Assembly (NCBI RefSeq): GCF_040954645.1
Contig: NC_092803.1
Location: forward strand, 67,180,427 to 67,244,426
Origin: Diabrotica undecimpunctata
Taxonomy: Eukaryota; Arthropoda; Insecta; Coleoptera; Chrysomelidae
Length of the DNA: 64,000 nucleotides
Direction of reading: 5' to 3'
A model generated the notes under the pieces. That model did not search any database. It was not told where the DNA came from and saw only the letters and a program-made list of their open reading frames with translations. Positions within the stretch are counted from its first letter, which is position 1. Each line of letters starts with the position of its first letter. Of the stretch, positions 9,545 to 21,548 are shown piece by piece. The position numbers and the translations under genes were made by a program.

Positions 9545-10611
9545 CTCAAGCTTAGCAACTTGTGTTGAATGTGTTGGAGTATTTCGAATTAGAAAAAGTA
9601 AATGGAGGGCCTTTGGAGCCATTTTCGTCTGTTCAACAGGTAATATATTGAAATGTATGTTCGTTTATGAAAATCATTAAACAATTCTTTATTTAAGAGA
9701 TTAGCTGCTGCATTAAAAATATAACGACGAACAGTATGTACAATTATTAAAAGGAAAGAAAATAATCACATTCTTTCAAAGCCAGGCAAAAGTAGACCTC
9801 GTCCGAAAAACAAAACAACTGATCTGTCTGAGGGATCAAAAATGGCAGTGCGTAATACAGTATACGACATGTACCAACAAAGTAAGTAGTTAAAAATTTC
9901 TTCAATCTGAATTTGATATACCATAAGATAATGGTATCATGTACCATGATAACCAGAAGGTACTTTTTAATCAATACTTTATATAAATGTATGTTGTAAA
10001 AAAGATTGTTGAGAGTAGTTTAAGAAAATTTCTGCTGAATACATTAATGGATATTAAGTCAATTTTCTTGTGAGTTTTTTAATTTGAAATAATTTATAGT
10101 TTTATAAAATCAAAGTATTACTTCTTTTTCATTGAACTAGTTATAACAGTGTGGTTTATTCTGTACTTATCTGTTCTTTTTTTTTTAGAGAAACATGTTA
10201 CTCTGCAAAGTATAGTAATGAATTAAGGGATAAAGAAGTTGCATTTATTGGCAAAACATCTGTTAGCATGAACTACTAAAAGAACACGGCCATGAAGTGT
10301 TGAGACTACCTCCTTATCACTGTGAATTCAACGCTATTGAATTAATTTGGGCAAACTGCAAGTCATATTACAATAAGAATCTTGGTAGAGATGGACATTC
10401 TGATAATGCTGTTATAAATATGTGGAAAGAGGCACTAAACCAATGTAACACAGAAATTTGGGAAAAATGTGTGAAACATACTCATGAAATTATTACAAAG
10501 TGGTATATCCGAGAAAAAAATATGGTTGACACTAACATTAAACCAATCATAATAGACACTGGTAATATGAGTGGCTCAGATTCTGACAGTGAAGAATTCT
10601 TAAATTTATGA
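9545..10611 (+). pseudogene. IS630/Tc1-type transposase, deleted
   Basis: The N-terminal part reads VLEYFELEKVNGGPLEPFSS to about 9640, then after a possible intron (GTAATA...AAGAG) LAAALKI, one stop, RRTVCTIIKRKE and KPGKSRPRPKNKTTDLSE (HTH region and basic linker). After a further gap (GTAAGT...TTTTTAG) comes a short K..HVTLQ segment. The C-terminal part, from about 10270, is EHGHEVLRLPPYHCEFNAIE with LIWANCKSYYNKN and an acidic tail SGSDSDSEEF, open from 10297 to the stop at 10611. LPPYHC.FN.IE is the third catalytic (Glu) region of DDE_3-type transposases. The stretch holding the first two catalytic Asp residues is missing, so the protein cannot be active. Confidence 0.78.
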
Positions 10612-10879
10612 TTGACTACATGGCTGTATAGTGTATGAGGCTTCAATAAATATTTAAATTATATTATTGTTATAATAAATTCTTTTTTACCCAGCTCAAG
10701 TTTTCTATTTTTTAATTTATTATGCATAGATTTCTTTATTTGAAGTTCGTTGTGTTAATTTTTGTATGACCATTTTTTAAAACAAAGTGATTACTTAAGT
10801 CTGAAACCATATTTAACACTGAATAAACAAAATTATCAAGATGATGGAGCACTGGAGTAGATTTATATTCAGTTTTTTA

Positions 10880-12430
10880 GATCTTCTTGTAGTGTCTACC
10901 CGTTTCGGATATTGGCGACTATCATGACAATTTGTACTTTGCACACTGCTGGTCTGAAAATATTTGTTGTGTTGAACCACATACATAGATTCTTCAGCCA
11001 GGAAATCCTTCGCCTTCCTGAGCCTCGTTTTCCATCTACTTTTTCCTGTAAAATTAGTTGCAGCAATTAATATATTTCGTTGTTGCTAATGATGTGACCA
11101 AGGTATTCTATTTTGGCTGTTTTTATTGTGGTTATCAGCTGTTTTTCTTTTTCCATTCTTAATAAAACGTCCTGATTAGTAACGTGACCGGTATAAGATA
11201 TCTTCAGGATTCGACGATAAAGCCACATTTCGAAAGCCTCAATGTTCCTGCAGGTAGTGTCTGTGAAAGTCCACGACTCAACTCCGTACAATAGTATACG
11301 AAAGATATAACATGGTAGTAACCTGATTTTTATGGGTGTGAATAAATCATGACATTTGAATAGCTTAGCCATTTTTGAAATGTAGATTTGGCTTTCTCTA
11401 TCCTACATTTAATTTCTAAGGAATGGTCCCAATTTTTACTCTTTCTGTTCATTAACCTGAATGCTTTATGGTCATCAATGAAGCATGCATATGTATTGCA
11501 GTTCACATCTCTACATCGTTGAAATAGCCGTTTTATGCTAAAGAGAGCCTCTCTCGTACCCACTGCATTCCGAAAACTAAACTTTTTACTACGGCTGAAT
11601 TTTTCTTCGCACAGTCTATATATTCTTTGATGTATGATTTTTAGAAATAACTTTAAAAGATGGTTCATTAAGCTGATGGTCGGCAAATCACTGCAGGATA
11701 CGGATTTTGTTTTCTTTGGTACAGCAATAAACGTCGGCGTGACTTCAGCCATGTTCTTGGTTCATTAAATATTTTTATTAGGAGTTGAGTACCGTTGGTT
11801 TTAAATAGTTTTATGATCAGCATGTGCATTGTCAGGTCCAGGAGCTTTGGCATCTTTTGGTTGTAATATTGCCTTTTCCACTTCATTTGATGTGATTTGT
11901 AAGTGGTCATTACATATGTGGGATGGAGGTTGTTGGGATCTACTATCATCAGAGTTCTTTGATAAACTTGGTCCATATGCAAATTTCTTGATTTTTATCT
12001 GTGATGATGTTTCTCTGTTGATCTCGCAGTTTGTTAGCTGTATTTAATTTCTAAAGACCAGCTGCTTGTTTATGCATTTTAAACGTATCGTTCTTTCAAT
12101 AAATATATTTCTTCACACTGTGATTTTAACCAATTTTCTTGGGCCTTTCGTATTTGTGTTCTTATTTGTCTGTGAATATTGTTGTACATTCTTGTGTTGT
12201 TCTTTGATTTTTTTCTTTTTTCCATGAGTTGCAGTATCTTGTCATTCATCTGACTGTTCTTTTTCTCTTTTTTCTATTAGATGTTCTTATCTAATCTTTA
12301 AAAACGTCTCTTTTGTTTACTCACATTTTAGTCTTCTCATATCACATTTTTGTTACTATTCTTTTTTGTAACCTTCTTAAATCTAAACCGATATTTACCA
12401 ACAACAGGAACATCATCTGACGATATGTCA
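10880..12430 (-). mobile_element. RTE-type LINE nested in the Tc1 element
   Basis: Minus-strand order from high to low coordinate: linker with VPVVGKYRFRFKK near 12380-12420 (the C-terminal end of the endonuclease), a linker, LKLFLKIIHQRIYRLCEEKF, FRNAVGTREALFSI and YACFIDDHKAFR near 11470. An internal deletion then joins to RKSKNWDHSLEIKCRIEKAK, followed by frameshifted YGVESWTFTDT, FEMWLYRRILKISY, KIEYLGHIISNNEIY and, after more shifts, IVMIVANIRNG and a stop near 10895, with a CAAGAAGA tail at about 10885. The YADDT region is lost. Confidence 0.8.
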
Positions 12431-12753
12431 GTAGCATATATTTGCTTATATTCAATAAAAATACTTTAATTTCTTATTACTATGGTTTAAATATTTATTT
12501 ACTGTAGATGTTATTGGACAACCTATAGGTTTCCAAAAATTGAAAAATCACGTTCATAAATGTATACGTATCCAGTTTTCTAAATGCAATAAATGAAATA
12601 AAAGTGAAGTATAAAAACGTCAATTGTAATATTAGCCATTTTCTAATTTTTATAATAATTCTTATAGCCGACATACGTTTGACTCACATGTTTTGATTTA
12701 TTTCCTATAATAAGAATGATGACGATGTGCAAAGATCCGGCGGATCGACTGTA

Positions 12754-13246
12754 TAATACATAATTATAAAATACAAAAATTCAAAAATACAATATAACAT
12801 AATTTGACATAAAACGTCAAATTATCAGTCAGTAATTTTTTTTAAAAATTCAATTTAAAGTTTATTTTGAGAGCAAAAGTTTTAAACTTGATTGATTTGC
12901 CTTTCAAGAAGAAAAGCAATTTCAACATAAATATCCTGCTTTTTATGCAAATGCAATTAATATAACATAGCCGGGGCAAAGAACTGGATTTACTGGATAA
13001 TACGATATTGAATAGAGCATTATTAAATGACGTTGTCCCTAAAATTAGTATTCATAATAGTATAATTTGAAAAAATTTACAAAAAGAAAAATAAAAATAA
13101 AAAATTAATAATTATTATCTTAAAAATTTAATATACTGTGAGATTTGTATGTCACCTTAGAGGAAAATATTTAAAGTATGAGACTGGTGATTGCAAATCT
13201 GCCAAACGTGATGACTGTAATGAGGTACCAATGTAAAGTTGATATA
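12754..13246. other. GH1 intron sequence, nothing recognised
   Basis: Very AT-rich; no open frames or repeat structure recognised. Confidence 0.5.
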
Positions 13247-14608
13247 CAGTTCATCCCAAACCCTTCTTTCAGTGCGTCATAGTTGATCGAATTCTCTCTA
13301 ACGCATTAAGCTAGAAGTGACAGAAAAAAACGTAAGTCTGTGGTTATTATACATAGAACTTAAAAAATTATATATCGTTCACAGGTATTTGCATATTAAA
13401 GCGAATTCTACTTTGGATATATAATTGGTTGGAGTTTAGAATGCGCTAAATAGATATCCAATCAATAATGCGCATAAATATAATTTGACGCAGATGGTCT
13501 CAATAGTGACAGTACTATGATAATGTCAACTGATAAAATGATAATTGTCATTCCAGGTTAGTATTTTCAGACATTTTACAGTGAAAATTTAATTTTGTAT
13601 TTATTGTCATAAAAATATTTTAAATATGCCGAGATATACCGAGAAAGAACAAAGCCTAATATTAAAATTATTAAATTATTTTCAATTAGAAGATATTCAT
13701 ATGTATTAAAACGGTTCTTTTTAGAACCACATTTTATTAAAATATAAGATATAATTGATGCCAGCCACATATCCCCTGTAATCATTGATTTTAATGAATT
13801 AGGTTCTGAATCGGATTGTGGATTGTTTGAAATATAATATTCATTTTACATTCGGTATCTTGTTTTTTAACTAAACTCCATTGACACTATTTCATCTGCA
13901 TACCGAAACTGGTAGATTAACTCAAAAATCAACTGCTTTACTATTTAAACTGTCCATTGTTTTTTTACCTAAACTTCATAACACTCTTTCATTTGCACAC
14001 CCAATCTAGTAGAATAACTCACTATTTAAACTATTTTCACGATTTTATGATAAATCTTCACAAAATGAAACTAATGGCTGCCACAGAAACTTTCCGAAAA
14101 TTACTTATCCGAATATGACTGATTTCAATCGACGCTATTTTATCACAGGAATGTTTGCTTTGATGCCTTGCAATTGCCAGTAAATTTTTTTATCTCGCAG
14201 TCAACTCTTAAAAGATTCTATAGGAGGAAACATTATTTTAAATAAACAAACATTCCAATTCCATAGTGTTTATAATAAATAATAATATATCCATAAATAA
14301 ATCTTAGCTAATTAAGCACTTTCTTTGGAATGTATAGAATAGCAATTATGACAAAATGCCGTTCCAATATAATGCGCAATAAAAAATTTTATACAGGACG
14401 GGACCTCTAATATGTAAAGTAAAAAAATTTGAATTCTTAAAGTTTTTACTTCACATTTTAAAAAAAATAATCTTTTCACATTTAGCCGATTACAATCCTG
14501 CAACTGTCAGATTTAACTAAAATGTCATGCAATAATTCTCGACATTCTTAAAATCCTATATGACGTCAAAATTAGTGACGCACTGAAAGAAGGGTTTGGG
14601 ACAGACTG
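13247..14608 (+). mobile_element. TIR DNA transposon with TA target duplication, degenerate
   Basis: 1362 bp bounded by inverted repeats: left CAGTTCATCCCAAACCCTTC, reverse-complemented right CAGTCTGTCCCAAACCCTTC, both continuing TTTCAGTGCGTCA (about 30 matching bp with a few mismatches). TA flanks both ends (13245-13246, 14609-14610). A plus-strand start near 13627 reads MPRYTEKEQSLILKLLNYFQ before stops, possibly the N-terminus of a lost transposase. The superfamily is likely Tc1/mariner-like from the TA duplication and CAG ends, but no catalytic motif is seen. Confidence 0.75.
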
Positions 14609-14610
14609 TA

Positions 14611-15224
14611 TAAGGTTTTCTTAATAATTTCGCGGTCAAAACTTTAGCAAAGAAACTATTGAATATATAACTCTTGCATTATTTTACTCTTCATTATTAA
14701 ATTCATGGATAGCAAACTGATAGAAAAAAGGCAACTGATTCGATCTTGGTACTTGACCTCTATTGCACATTACTCTGCGTCGTACTCGTAACCTTTCACG
14801 TACGACGTAAAACATTATAATTTTGTTTATGAAGAAATTTTGCAATGTAATTAGCCAGTGGATTGTAGAGTGGTCTTATTGCAATTTTGACCTTAACATT
14901 GGACTGTATAATCAATAAAAATATAATATATTATAAATACATTACATACAATAAACTTGAAGATGTCAGAAGAGGTAGTCAAACAAGATAATTAAATTAA
15001 ATTGATAATGCTATCAGTATTTATTGTTTTTAAAACATTAGAAAAATAAGCAAAATACTTTAAAAATAAAGAACTTGATTTAACTATTTAGAACTTAAAG
15101 AATCGATAAAAATGAGAGCAATAATAAGCTTGGGAGCTTATTTATGCTTTCTGAGAGCTTGGGAGATTGAGAGTTATTTTGGATTTAAGCTAACTGCAAT
15201 TGCAAACATTAATATATCTTTCAA
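14611..15224. other. GH1 intron sequence, nothing recognised
   Basis: AT-rich; no coding or repeat family recognised. Confidence 0.5.
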
Positions 15225-16385
15225 AAGAAGTGACACAGTCTGAGTGGAATAAAGCTATTATAGAAGTCATGCACAAAAATGAAAATATAACGGAGCTAAA
15301 GAACTATAGACCTATTATCTTGTTATCTCACATTTATAGTTGTTTGTCACGATAACAACTAAAACTAGACTTCTATCAAGCCTTCGAGCAAGCAGGAAAC
15401 CGAGATGAATATTGAACAAATGATCATTTGTAAACAATCAAGTCATTAATTAAAAAAAACATTGAATATAAGTTAAAAGTTTTACCCTGATACTTCAGGG
15501 GTCGGCTTTATGTTCTAACGCAATGTAGGATAGATCACCGATAAATATCCCTTATCAAATACATATATGAGCAAGCTACAATTTGTGTAAGACTTAATGA
15601 GGCTATTGGGACCTTTCGTATTAAAAGTGACTTCCAGCAATAGGACAAAATGTCTCCTAAATTGTTAACAACTTTGCGAGAATACGCGTGTAAAGCAATA
15701 GATATGAAAACGTTTAAGTAATCTTACGTTTGCTGATATATATACTATAGCTCCATACCGCCACAAAAAGAGTCGATCTTAAAAAAAATTTCAAAAACAC
15801 AATTAATGACCAATTTAGTCCATAGTAAAAATATCTCTGATTGATGTAAGGGATATCGAGTCATTTGACTCCTACAAATAATTGGGTCATGAGATCAGAA
15901 TAAATCGAGACAACCAAATAAGGTCAGACTCTAAAAAGAAAAATATTTAGTCAGTGCATTGTACTAATAATGAGCTATGGTGCCAAAATCTTAACACGAA
16001 TAAAAACAGCACTGAAACTACAAGTTGAGGAAAGAGAAATGAAGAGAATTATGTTGGGGTTTCTCCACGTGATAGAGAATACCTAATCGTAGTACGCAAA
16101 AGAACAGGAGTAGCAAACATTATTGAAATAATAACAACACTAAAATGAAATTACAGAGATTATGTAACAAAATCAATTGATATTCGCTAGACGAAAAAAA
16201 TTTTGGAATAGAGACCCCGAATACAAGCTAAAAACAAATTCGACTCCCAACGAGATGGACCGATGACAGAGAAAATGTCTACCAATTAGAATAAGATGGA
16301 GCAAAATCGGACTAATTTGAAAAGCATTCAAGAGGCCTATGTTCAGCAATGAACGTTGGAGGCTAGATGATGATTATTTTGTGAA
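15225..16385 (+). mobile_element. Decayed LINE ('EQAGFR' group) reverse transcriptase
   Basis: Plus-strand pieces in the right order but in different frames: SEWNKAIIEVMHK with LKNYRPIILLSHIY (about 15240-15345), KLDFYQAFEQAGNRDEY near 15370-15415, TIKSLIKKNIEYKLK, then ATICVRLNEAIGTFRIKSDF and DKMSPKLLTTL (15580-15680), LIMSYGAKILT and EEREMKRIMLGFL (about 15965-16060), and WNRDPEYKL/PTRWTD-like C-terminal sequence. It ends in GATGATGATT at about 16366-16376. 5'-truncated, many stops. Confidence 0.7.
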
Positions 16386-16956
16386 ATGGTATAATCTGCA
16401 AATTTCCATGAAGTTATTTTATTGCGTTTTTGCCACGTATCTCTCTAATCCATTTAATTATTTTACGATCTTTTAGTTTTAAATGGAAAACTTAACTTTC
16501 CGTTGATATTTGCGTAATCGAAAATATACCAAGTTTAGCTTTGTGAGTGCACATACTTGCGAAGGTTAAATGAACATATATGATTTAGTAAACGTTGGTT
16601 AAATATTCCCGTTTTAAAATATTGTATGTATGTTTTTTTTTTCAATATGTCGTTTCGTTTTATGAGCACGTATAAAATCTTTTGACTTCTGTTTGCTACT
16701 TACTAAACTATAAGTTGTTTCAAATATATTTTTGGGTTTTTAATTATTCAAAAATTCGAAAAAGTTACTATAAGCTTCGACAGGATCTAACTTGTCATTA
16801 TAGATGAGTTAACGTGGTGTGACTTTGTTTTACTGTGTTTAGTTCTAAGGTACATTACATCTATGACAATATATTATAAAATATTTTAAGAAATTATTCG
16901 ACCTTATCGTACAAACAATAATAAAAAACAGAACTTCGTCTTATCCATTAACTTAC
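16386..16956. other. GH1 intron sequence, nothing recognised
   Basis: AT-rich intron immediately downstream of the GH1 donor at 16956; no features recognised. Confidence 0.5.
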
Positions 16957-17157
16957 CGGTAGGAAGAATTCTAGACCAAGAAATGGAAAATCTATAATGC
17001 TTTACACCCATAGCTTTCATAATCTGGACATCTTCCTTGTATTTGTAGTAAGATAGACAAGCATCATCACCATTGCTCCTATCCGGTGTAAAATCAGGGT
17101 TTTCGTGGGTCATGTTGTCCCAAATGCTTGGGCTCCTACCGTCTACGTTCCAAGCAC
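16957..17157 (-). CDS. GH1 beta-glucosidase/myrosinase-like gene, exon with SWSRILPTG
   Basis: A 201-bp exon, phase 1-1. Acceptor TTTTACAG/GTG, donor ACCG/GTAAGT. It starts [20 protein letters not shown], continues [17 protein letters not shown] and [20 protein letters not shown], and ends PTG at the junction. The AWN.DG..PSIWD block and RFSISW(S/P)R(I/V)LP.G are canonical GH1 N-terminal segments of the (beta/alpha)8 barrel. Frame intact; joined in phase to 21089-21174 and 6395-6787. Confidence 0.93.
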
Positions 17158-17249
17158 CTGTAAAACATTGACTTTATTAATATATCTTACTAATAAAATA
17201 ATCAAATTTACATATTAAATTAATACTATCTTTTTTGTAATCCACAGAT

Positions 17250-17715
17250 ACCAAAAGAAATTTTATAGTGTATTCCTGATTACCGCAGGTGTACCTCCAT
17301 CAATTAACAGGACAGTAGTGAATAATCTCAGATATGCAGATGATACAATACTCCTTGCGGACAGAAGAAAACAGCAAATTTTTGTTGATCGCACTACGCA
17401 GTACTGCGAGAGGTATGGAATAGCTCTAAGAAAAAGATTGAAGACGAAACAATCTACGTTAAAAGAAAAGCTATAAAGAAAATACCTAAACACAATTACT
17501 TGGGATGTAAGCTAAATGACCGCAGCCTTGAAATAAAACGACGCATTGAGATGAATAAAAGTGCTTTCAATAAGATAATAGCTTTATTATGCAATGTAAA
17601 ACTGGGAACAAAAATTAGAACTAGATTATTGAGAATACTGCATTCTATAAGAGGTCTTAACATGGAACTATGCTGGACTGAGTCAAAAAGTCTACAAATA
17701 TTAATGTCAGTGGCT
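17250..17715 (+). mobile_element. RTE-like LINE fragment (palm and thumb)
   Basis: Plus-strand pieces: INRTVVNNLRYADDTILLAD (about 17297-17357) with an intact YADDT, then after a frameshift KIPKHNYLGCKLNDRSLEIK and RRIEMNKSAFNKI (17480-17580), CNVKLGTKIRTRLLRIL and a degraded ELCWTES. A different subfamily from 7757-8730 (LNDRSLEIKRRIE). Both ends truncated. It lies less than 100 bp upstream of a GH1 exon. Confidence 0.72.
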
Positions 17716-18070
17716 TGTTGTATTCTATACCTTTGTCTATCAAGGATTTTATTACTTGTAGATGGTGATTAGTTACAAAGCCACTCCTGAATCCGTTTTA
17801 CTCTAGTGATTGGTGAAAATCAAGTTTAGGTCTTAGTCTGTTAGTAATTTCTTCAAAGAGGCAGGCATTATAAAGAATTTGTAACGCTTTTAAGGTGCAT
17901 TCTCCTCCTAGTTTTATCATTTCACTTACAATGCCATTGTTGTTCTTCATACCTTTTAACACTGATTTAATTTCCTCTTCGTTTATATCTGGTAAATTCT
18001 CTGATTATTGATTTTGTAGGCTTGGGATTTCTACCTCTAAAATATAAGCATCTTGAATATATAATATTCG
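17716..18070 (-). mobile_element. LINE fragment ('EQAGFR' group)
   Basis: The minus strand reads SGFRSGFVTNHHLQVIKSLI followed by DKGIEYNKPL near 17720-17800, the (Q)AGFR..(Y/F).T..H. block of a non-RTE LINE reverse transcriptase. Upstream sequence to about 18070 looks like the linker of the same element but is too decayed to align by eye. Confidence 0.6.
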
Positions 18071-18079
18071 GTAGTACTT

Positions 18080-20060
18080 TTTGATGATTTTCAGGATCTC
18101 TTGTTTATCATATATGGAATGTCATTATTTATTTTTTAACTTACAAATATTCTATTTAAATGGGAATAAGCCACAATTAAAGGTTAAAGTACGTTTATTG
18201 ACGTTTCAATTTCCACTTCGGAAATCATTCTTGAAATACAAACTAATGATTTTGCTTAAATTTTGCTTATCACAAGTTTTCGTTTCTTTTAACGATGCCA
18301 TTTATAGACAAGTACAAGGTCTAGCTATGGGTAATCCCTTATCGCTCTTGTTAGCAGATTTATTCTTGAAAAACAGAAAATAATAATATCTTCAATAATC
18401 AATCAATTATTCTTTATACAATAGTCTCTTTCAAAACATTTTACATTGATTTATATAATGTAGATGATATATTAGCCCCTATAGATAGAAATTTTTCAGA
18501 TGCTGAAATTATTCTAAATGCACTTAACAACTTGCACTTACATCCTGCTTTTTGATTTACTTTAGAAACAGAGTCTAATATTTCTAATAATATCCTAGAT
18601 TTAACTTTAACCAGAATAAGTGACAAATTAAGTTTTTCAGAGTTAAAAAACCTACTCAGACTGACCACACTATCCCTAGATCTTCTGATCATCCTTTTCA
18701 ACAGAAGATGGCTTCTTTTTATTGTTATTTCCATAGATTACTTAACTTACCACCATCAGACACTAATTTTAAATCAGAAATTATTAAACATCTTGCACTC
18801 AGTAATGGTTACTCTGCTACATTGGTGAATTTCATATTGAACAAACTAATAATAAAAGGAACATATCCCTAGCTTACAACTCTGCCCCTAATAACCCAAC
18901 TCTAACTTAGAAGTTTTGTTTGGATCAATATCTTATATAGGATATCCTTCAGATAATATAATCAAAATCTAAAAGAGTATTCCAAAAATAAAGCTAGCCT
19001 TTAACTGTAAAAAAAAATGTTAAATCTATTCTCTCACACACTAAAGATAAAATTGACAACTTAAAGAACACTTCATGACAAAGATTAATAAATCTAGTTT
19101 TGATTATCATTTGTACGAGACGAATCACACTTTTTGCCTTCAAAGGTATCGTAGGTAACGATAAAATTGACAAAATAAAGAACACTTCTTGATAAAGTTT
19201 GACAAATCTAATCAAATCAATAGAAAACTAAAAAGAAATCCTCAAAGCTGTGTTAATAATTAGATTATTAAATTGCACATTTGATCCTATTTTTAAGTAA
19301 TTAATTTTGTTTAAACATTTGTTATAGGTGTTTAGACCATTATCCTTTAATTTAACTGATCGTGTTCGTGATTTTCATTCACTAGTTACTCTGGGGTATT
19401 TTTTGCTGTTTGGTCAAGTCGATACGAATCTATCTAACAATGACGTATTTAAATTTATCATCACTGTTGATAAAGTATAGTTGCTTGCACTGTTGATAAA
19501 GTATATTGAGCTCTGAAATTAATGGATAAGATATCCTCTTGTTTTTGGTTTTTACAATTTTTATTCTAGACGGTCAAACTTTAATAGGTTTTGATTGGTT
19601 TTTGATAATTTTGGATATTTAAATCTTCACTTTTAAAAAGAAATTTGAAAATTAACTTAATAAATTTTAATTTTTTGACAGAGGTGTCGCTTAGGTTTGC
19701 TTCTGCCTTCCTGACATTCTAATGTACAGCTGTTCCTTTGGTTTAACAAGGCAGCCATTGGTTTAATAAGCAATCTCAAATGCGATTTTTCAAATCTTAA
19801 AAGGGTTTAATTCCTAAAGGCTTTTGCCTTGAATGTGTCATTTAATGCGTTTTGTGTTAAAATTACTTTTTTATGAGGTAGGTATGTATAACCTCCTATA
19901 AGACGTAATTTATTTTTATCTTTGTATTTAATACAAACAATTCTCTTAAAGTATTGTTCTTTATAGGAAGCTCTGAAGATGGCATGTGACATGTTGAAAG
20001 TAAATAAAAAATTTTACACACTATCAAGTTTTTGAAAACATACACCTGTTGCCAGTTTGA
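18080..20060 (+). mobile_element. Penelope-like element, reverse transcriptase to 3' end
   Basis: Plus-strand FNDAIYRQVQGLAMGNPLSL (about 18280-18345) is the Penelope RT block '(Y)RQ..G.AMG.PLSP'. YNVDDILAPIDRNFSDAEII near 18455-18520 is the catalytic 'YVDDI' region with the Tyr shifted by decay; NILDLTLTRISDKLSF and FKSEIIKHLALSNGYSA follow in changing frames. Remnants of a VFQK-type segment occur near 18960-19060. The 3' end is probably at about 19970-20050 (GAAGATGGCATGTGACATGT, then an A-rich tract). The GIY-YIG part is not recognisable. Heavily mutated. Confidence 0.72.
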
Positions 20061-20689
20061 TCTACATTTTATTTCTTAACTGTCTTTTCTTTTTAATCCG
20101 GTCTTTCTGATTATCCATTTAAAGACAGCATAGATCGCTCTATCTGAACGGCCTGGGTTAATATTTGTTATGAATTTCAATGACATATGGAAAGATTTTC
20201 AGATTTATAAAAAGGCATTACATTTTATCTTAATTATTGAAATCTAAGAGCCATCTAAAACTAAAAAAAGGTATTATTACAAAACACAGAGAATGATAAA
20301 ATAGCCAGAATTGACAGAAGTAAGAACTAGCTTTAAGATAATGAAATAATAAAATTAAAAATACTACAACCTAGCACTATAAAAAGTTTTGATTTCAGAA
20401 AATCACATGGTGGTAGACAATTAGACGAGAAATATCTATAAAAGGTATTATTATCGATAGGTACCAAAATAAAAATTCATGGAATAATGTAAATATGAAT
20501 CTATGAAATCAAACTGGAATGACAAGAATTTTTTTAATTCTGAGTGCTTTTTTATGTGGTTTTTGAAAATTAGGGGAAAATGTCATTACAACTGCTGATA
20601 CCACACAGAAATAAACACCAAAGAGAATTATGATAAAGATTGGCTATACACAGCATATTATGTTTGCAGTTTACCACATTCCAATCGCC
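20061..20689. other. GH1 intron sequence, nothing recognised
   Basis: AT-rich, no features recognised. Confidence 0.5.
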
Positions 20690-20985
20690 ATTTCTTTTTT
20701 TCCTTTTTTAGTAATCCCTTTTCCATTGCTGTTTTTATTTGTTTGTTTCACTGTAATTTAGGACTATAATAGTGTCTCTTACACATTCATTTGTTCTCTA
20801 ATTCGTTGGTTAATCTGCAGCTTTCTCTCCAAACCATCATTTTCATGGCATTTATTCTATTTTGCGTTTTTTTATAATTATTTCCCAATCCCAGCTCAAA
20901 AGTCCTGCTTCCAGATTTTTATTAGGTACACGATGTCGTCGTTGACTTCTGCTAAAAGTATTTGATCATCGACAAACAAAATGAT
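20690..20985 (-). mobile_element. LINE reverse transcriptase fragment with FVDD
   Basis: The minus strand reads FVDDQILLAEVNDDIVYLIK near 20925-20985 (a (Y/F)xDD palm motif) followed by IWKQDF and a decayed NKCHENDGLE segment toward 20690. Short and truncated on both sides. Confidence 0.55.
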
Positions 20986-21088
20986 ACAGATTTGATAAAC
21001 AAAAACAATTTTATATTCTCCAAAGAGTCCACATTTGGGATAAGTTTTCAAGGAAATCTTAAATATGTAACAAAAATAAAGTACTCAC

Positions 21089-21174
21089 CTTCCACTTGGT
21101 ATGCAGAAGTCGCCACACCAAACATAAAACCTTCTGGGAAACGTTTATTATTAGTCTCATATTGGTCACTCAAG
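21089..21174 (-). CDS. GH1 beta-glucosidase/myrosinase-like gene, N-terminal mature exon
   Basis: An 86-bp exon with acceptor TTTCCAG/CTTG and donor GAAG/GTGAGT. It encodes LSDQYETNNKRFPEGFMFGV continuing ATSAYQVEG across the junction. RFP..F.FG.ATSA(Y)Q.EG is the universal GH1 N-terminal block, with the glycone-binding Gln of YQ(V/I)EG conserved. It begins in phase 2, so a 5' exon supplying a start codon and signal peptide must lie upstream (higher coordinates). No convincing candidate was found by eye between 21175 and 64000; it may be short, or outside the window. Confidence 0.92.
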
Positions 21175-21548
21175 CTGGAAATAAAAATAAAAAGGAGTAA
21201 TAAAGAACAAAAACTTAAAACAAAAATAAAGCATTTATATATTAAAGAGACAGTTGGTATATTACGTATGAAATTAAATATATTTGACGTTTATATCTAT
21301 AATATAAAAATGAATCGCAAAATGTGTTGGTAAGCGCATAACTCAACAACGCATGGACCAATCATAACAATTCTTTTTTTAAAATGTTCCTTTAAAAGTC
21401 TAAGGATGGTTTTTACGGCAAGAAAAATTCGAATAATTTCCGGGAAAACCCTAAAAAAGCCCTTTATTTTTCCCATACAAAAATTTTCTAACTAAATGTA
21501 GAGTCAATTTAAACTTTATTGCTATTCAATGAAGTTTATATTAAATTA

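Larger units (their letters stand above)
9058..12751 (+). mobile_element. Tc1/mariner-superfamily transposon with nested RTE insertion
   Basis: Ends are clear inverted repeats: left CAGTCGGTCCGCCGGATCTT and reverse-complemented right CAGTCGATCCGCCGGATCTT, both continuing TGCAC. Each end is flanked by TA (9056-9057 and 12752-12753), the target duplication expected for IS630/Tc1/mariner elements. Inside are a broken transposase (9545-10611, plus strand) and a minus-strand RTE fragment (10880-12430) that accounts for about 1.5 kb of its 3.7-kb length. It sits in the large GH1 intron. Confidence 0.88.
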
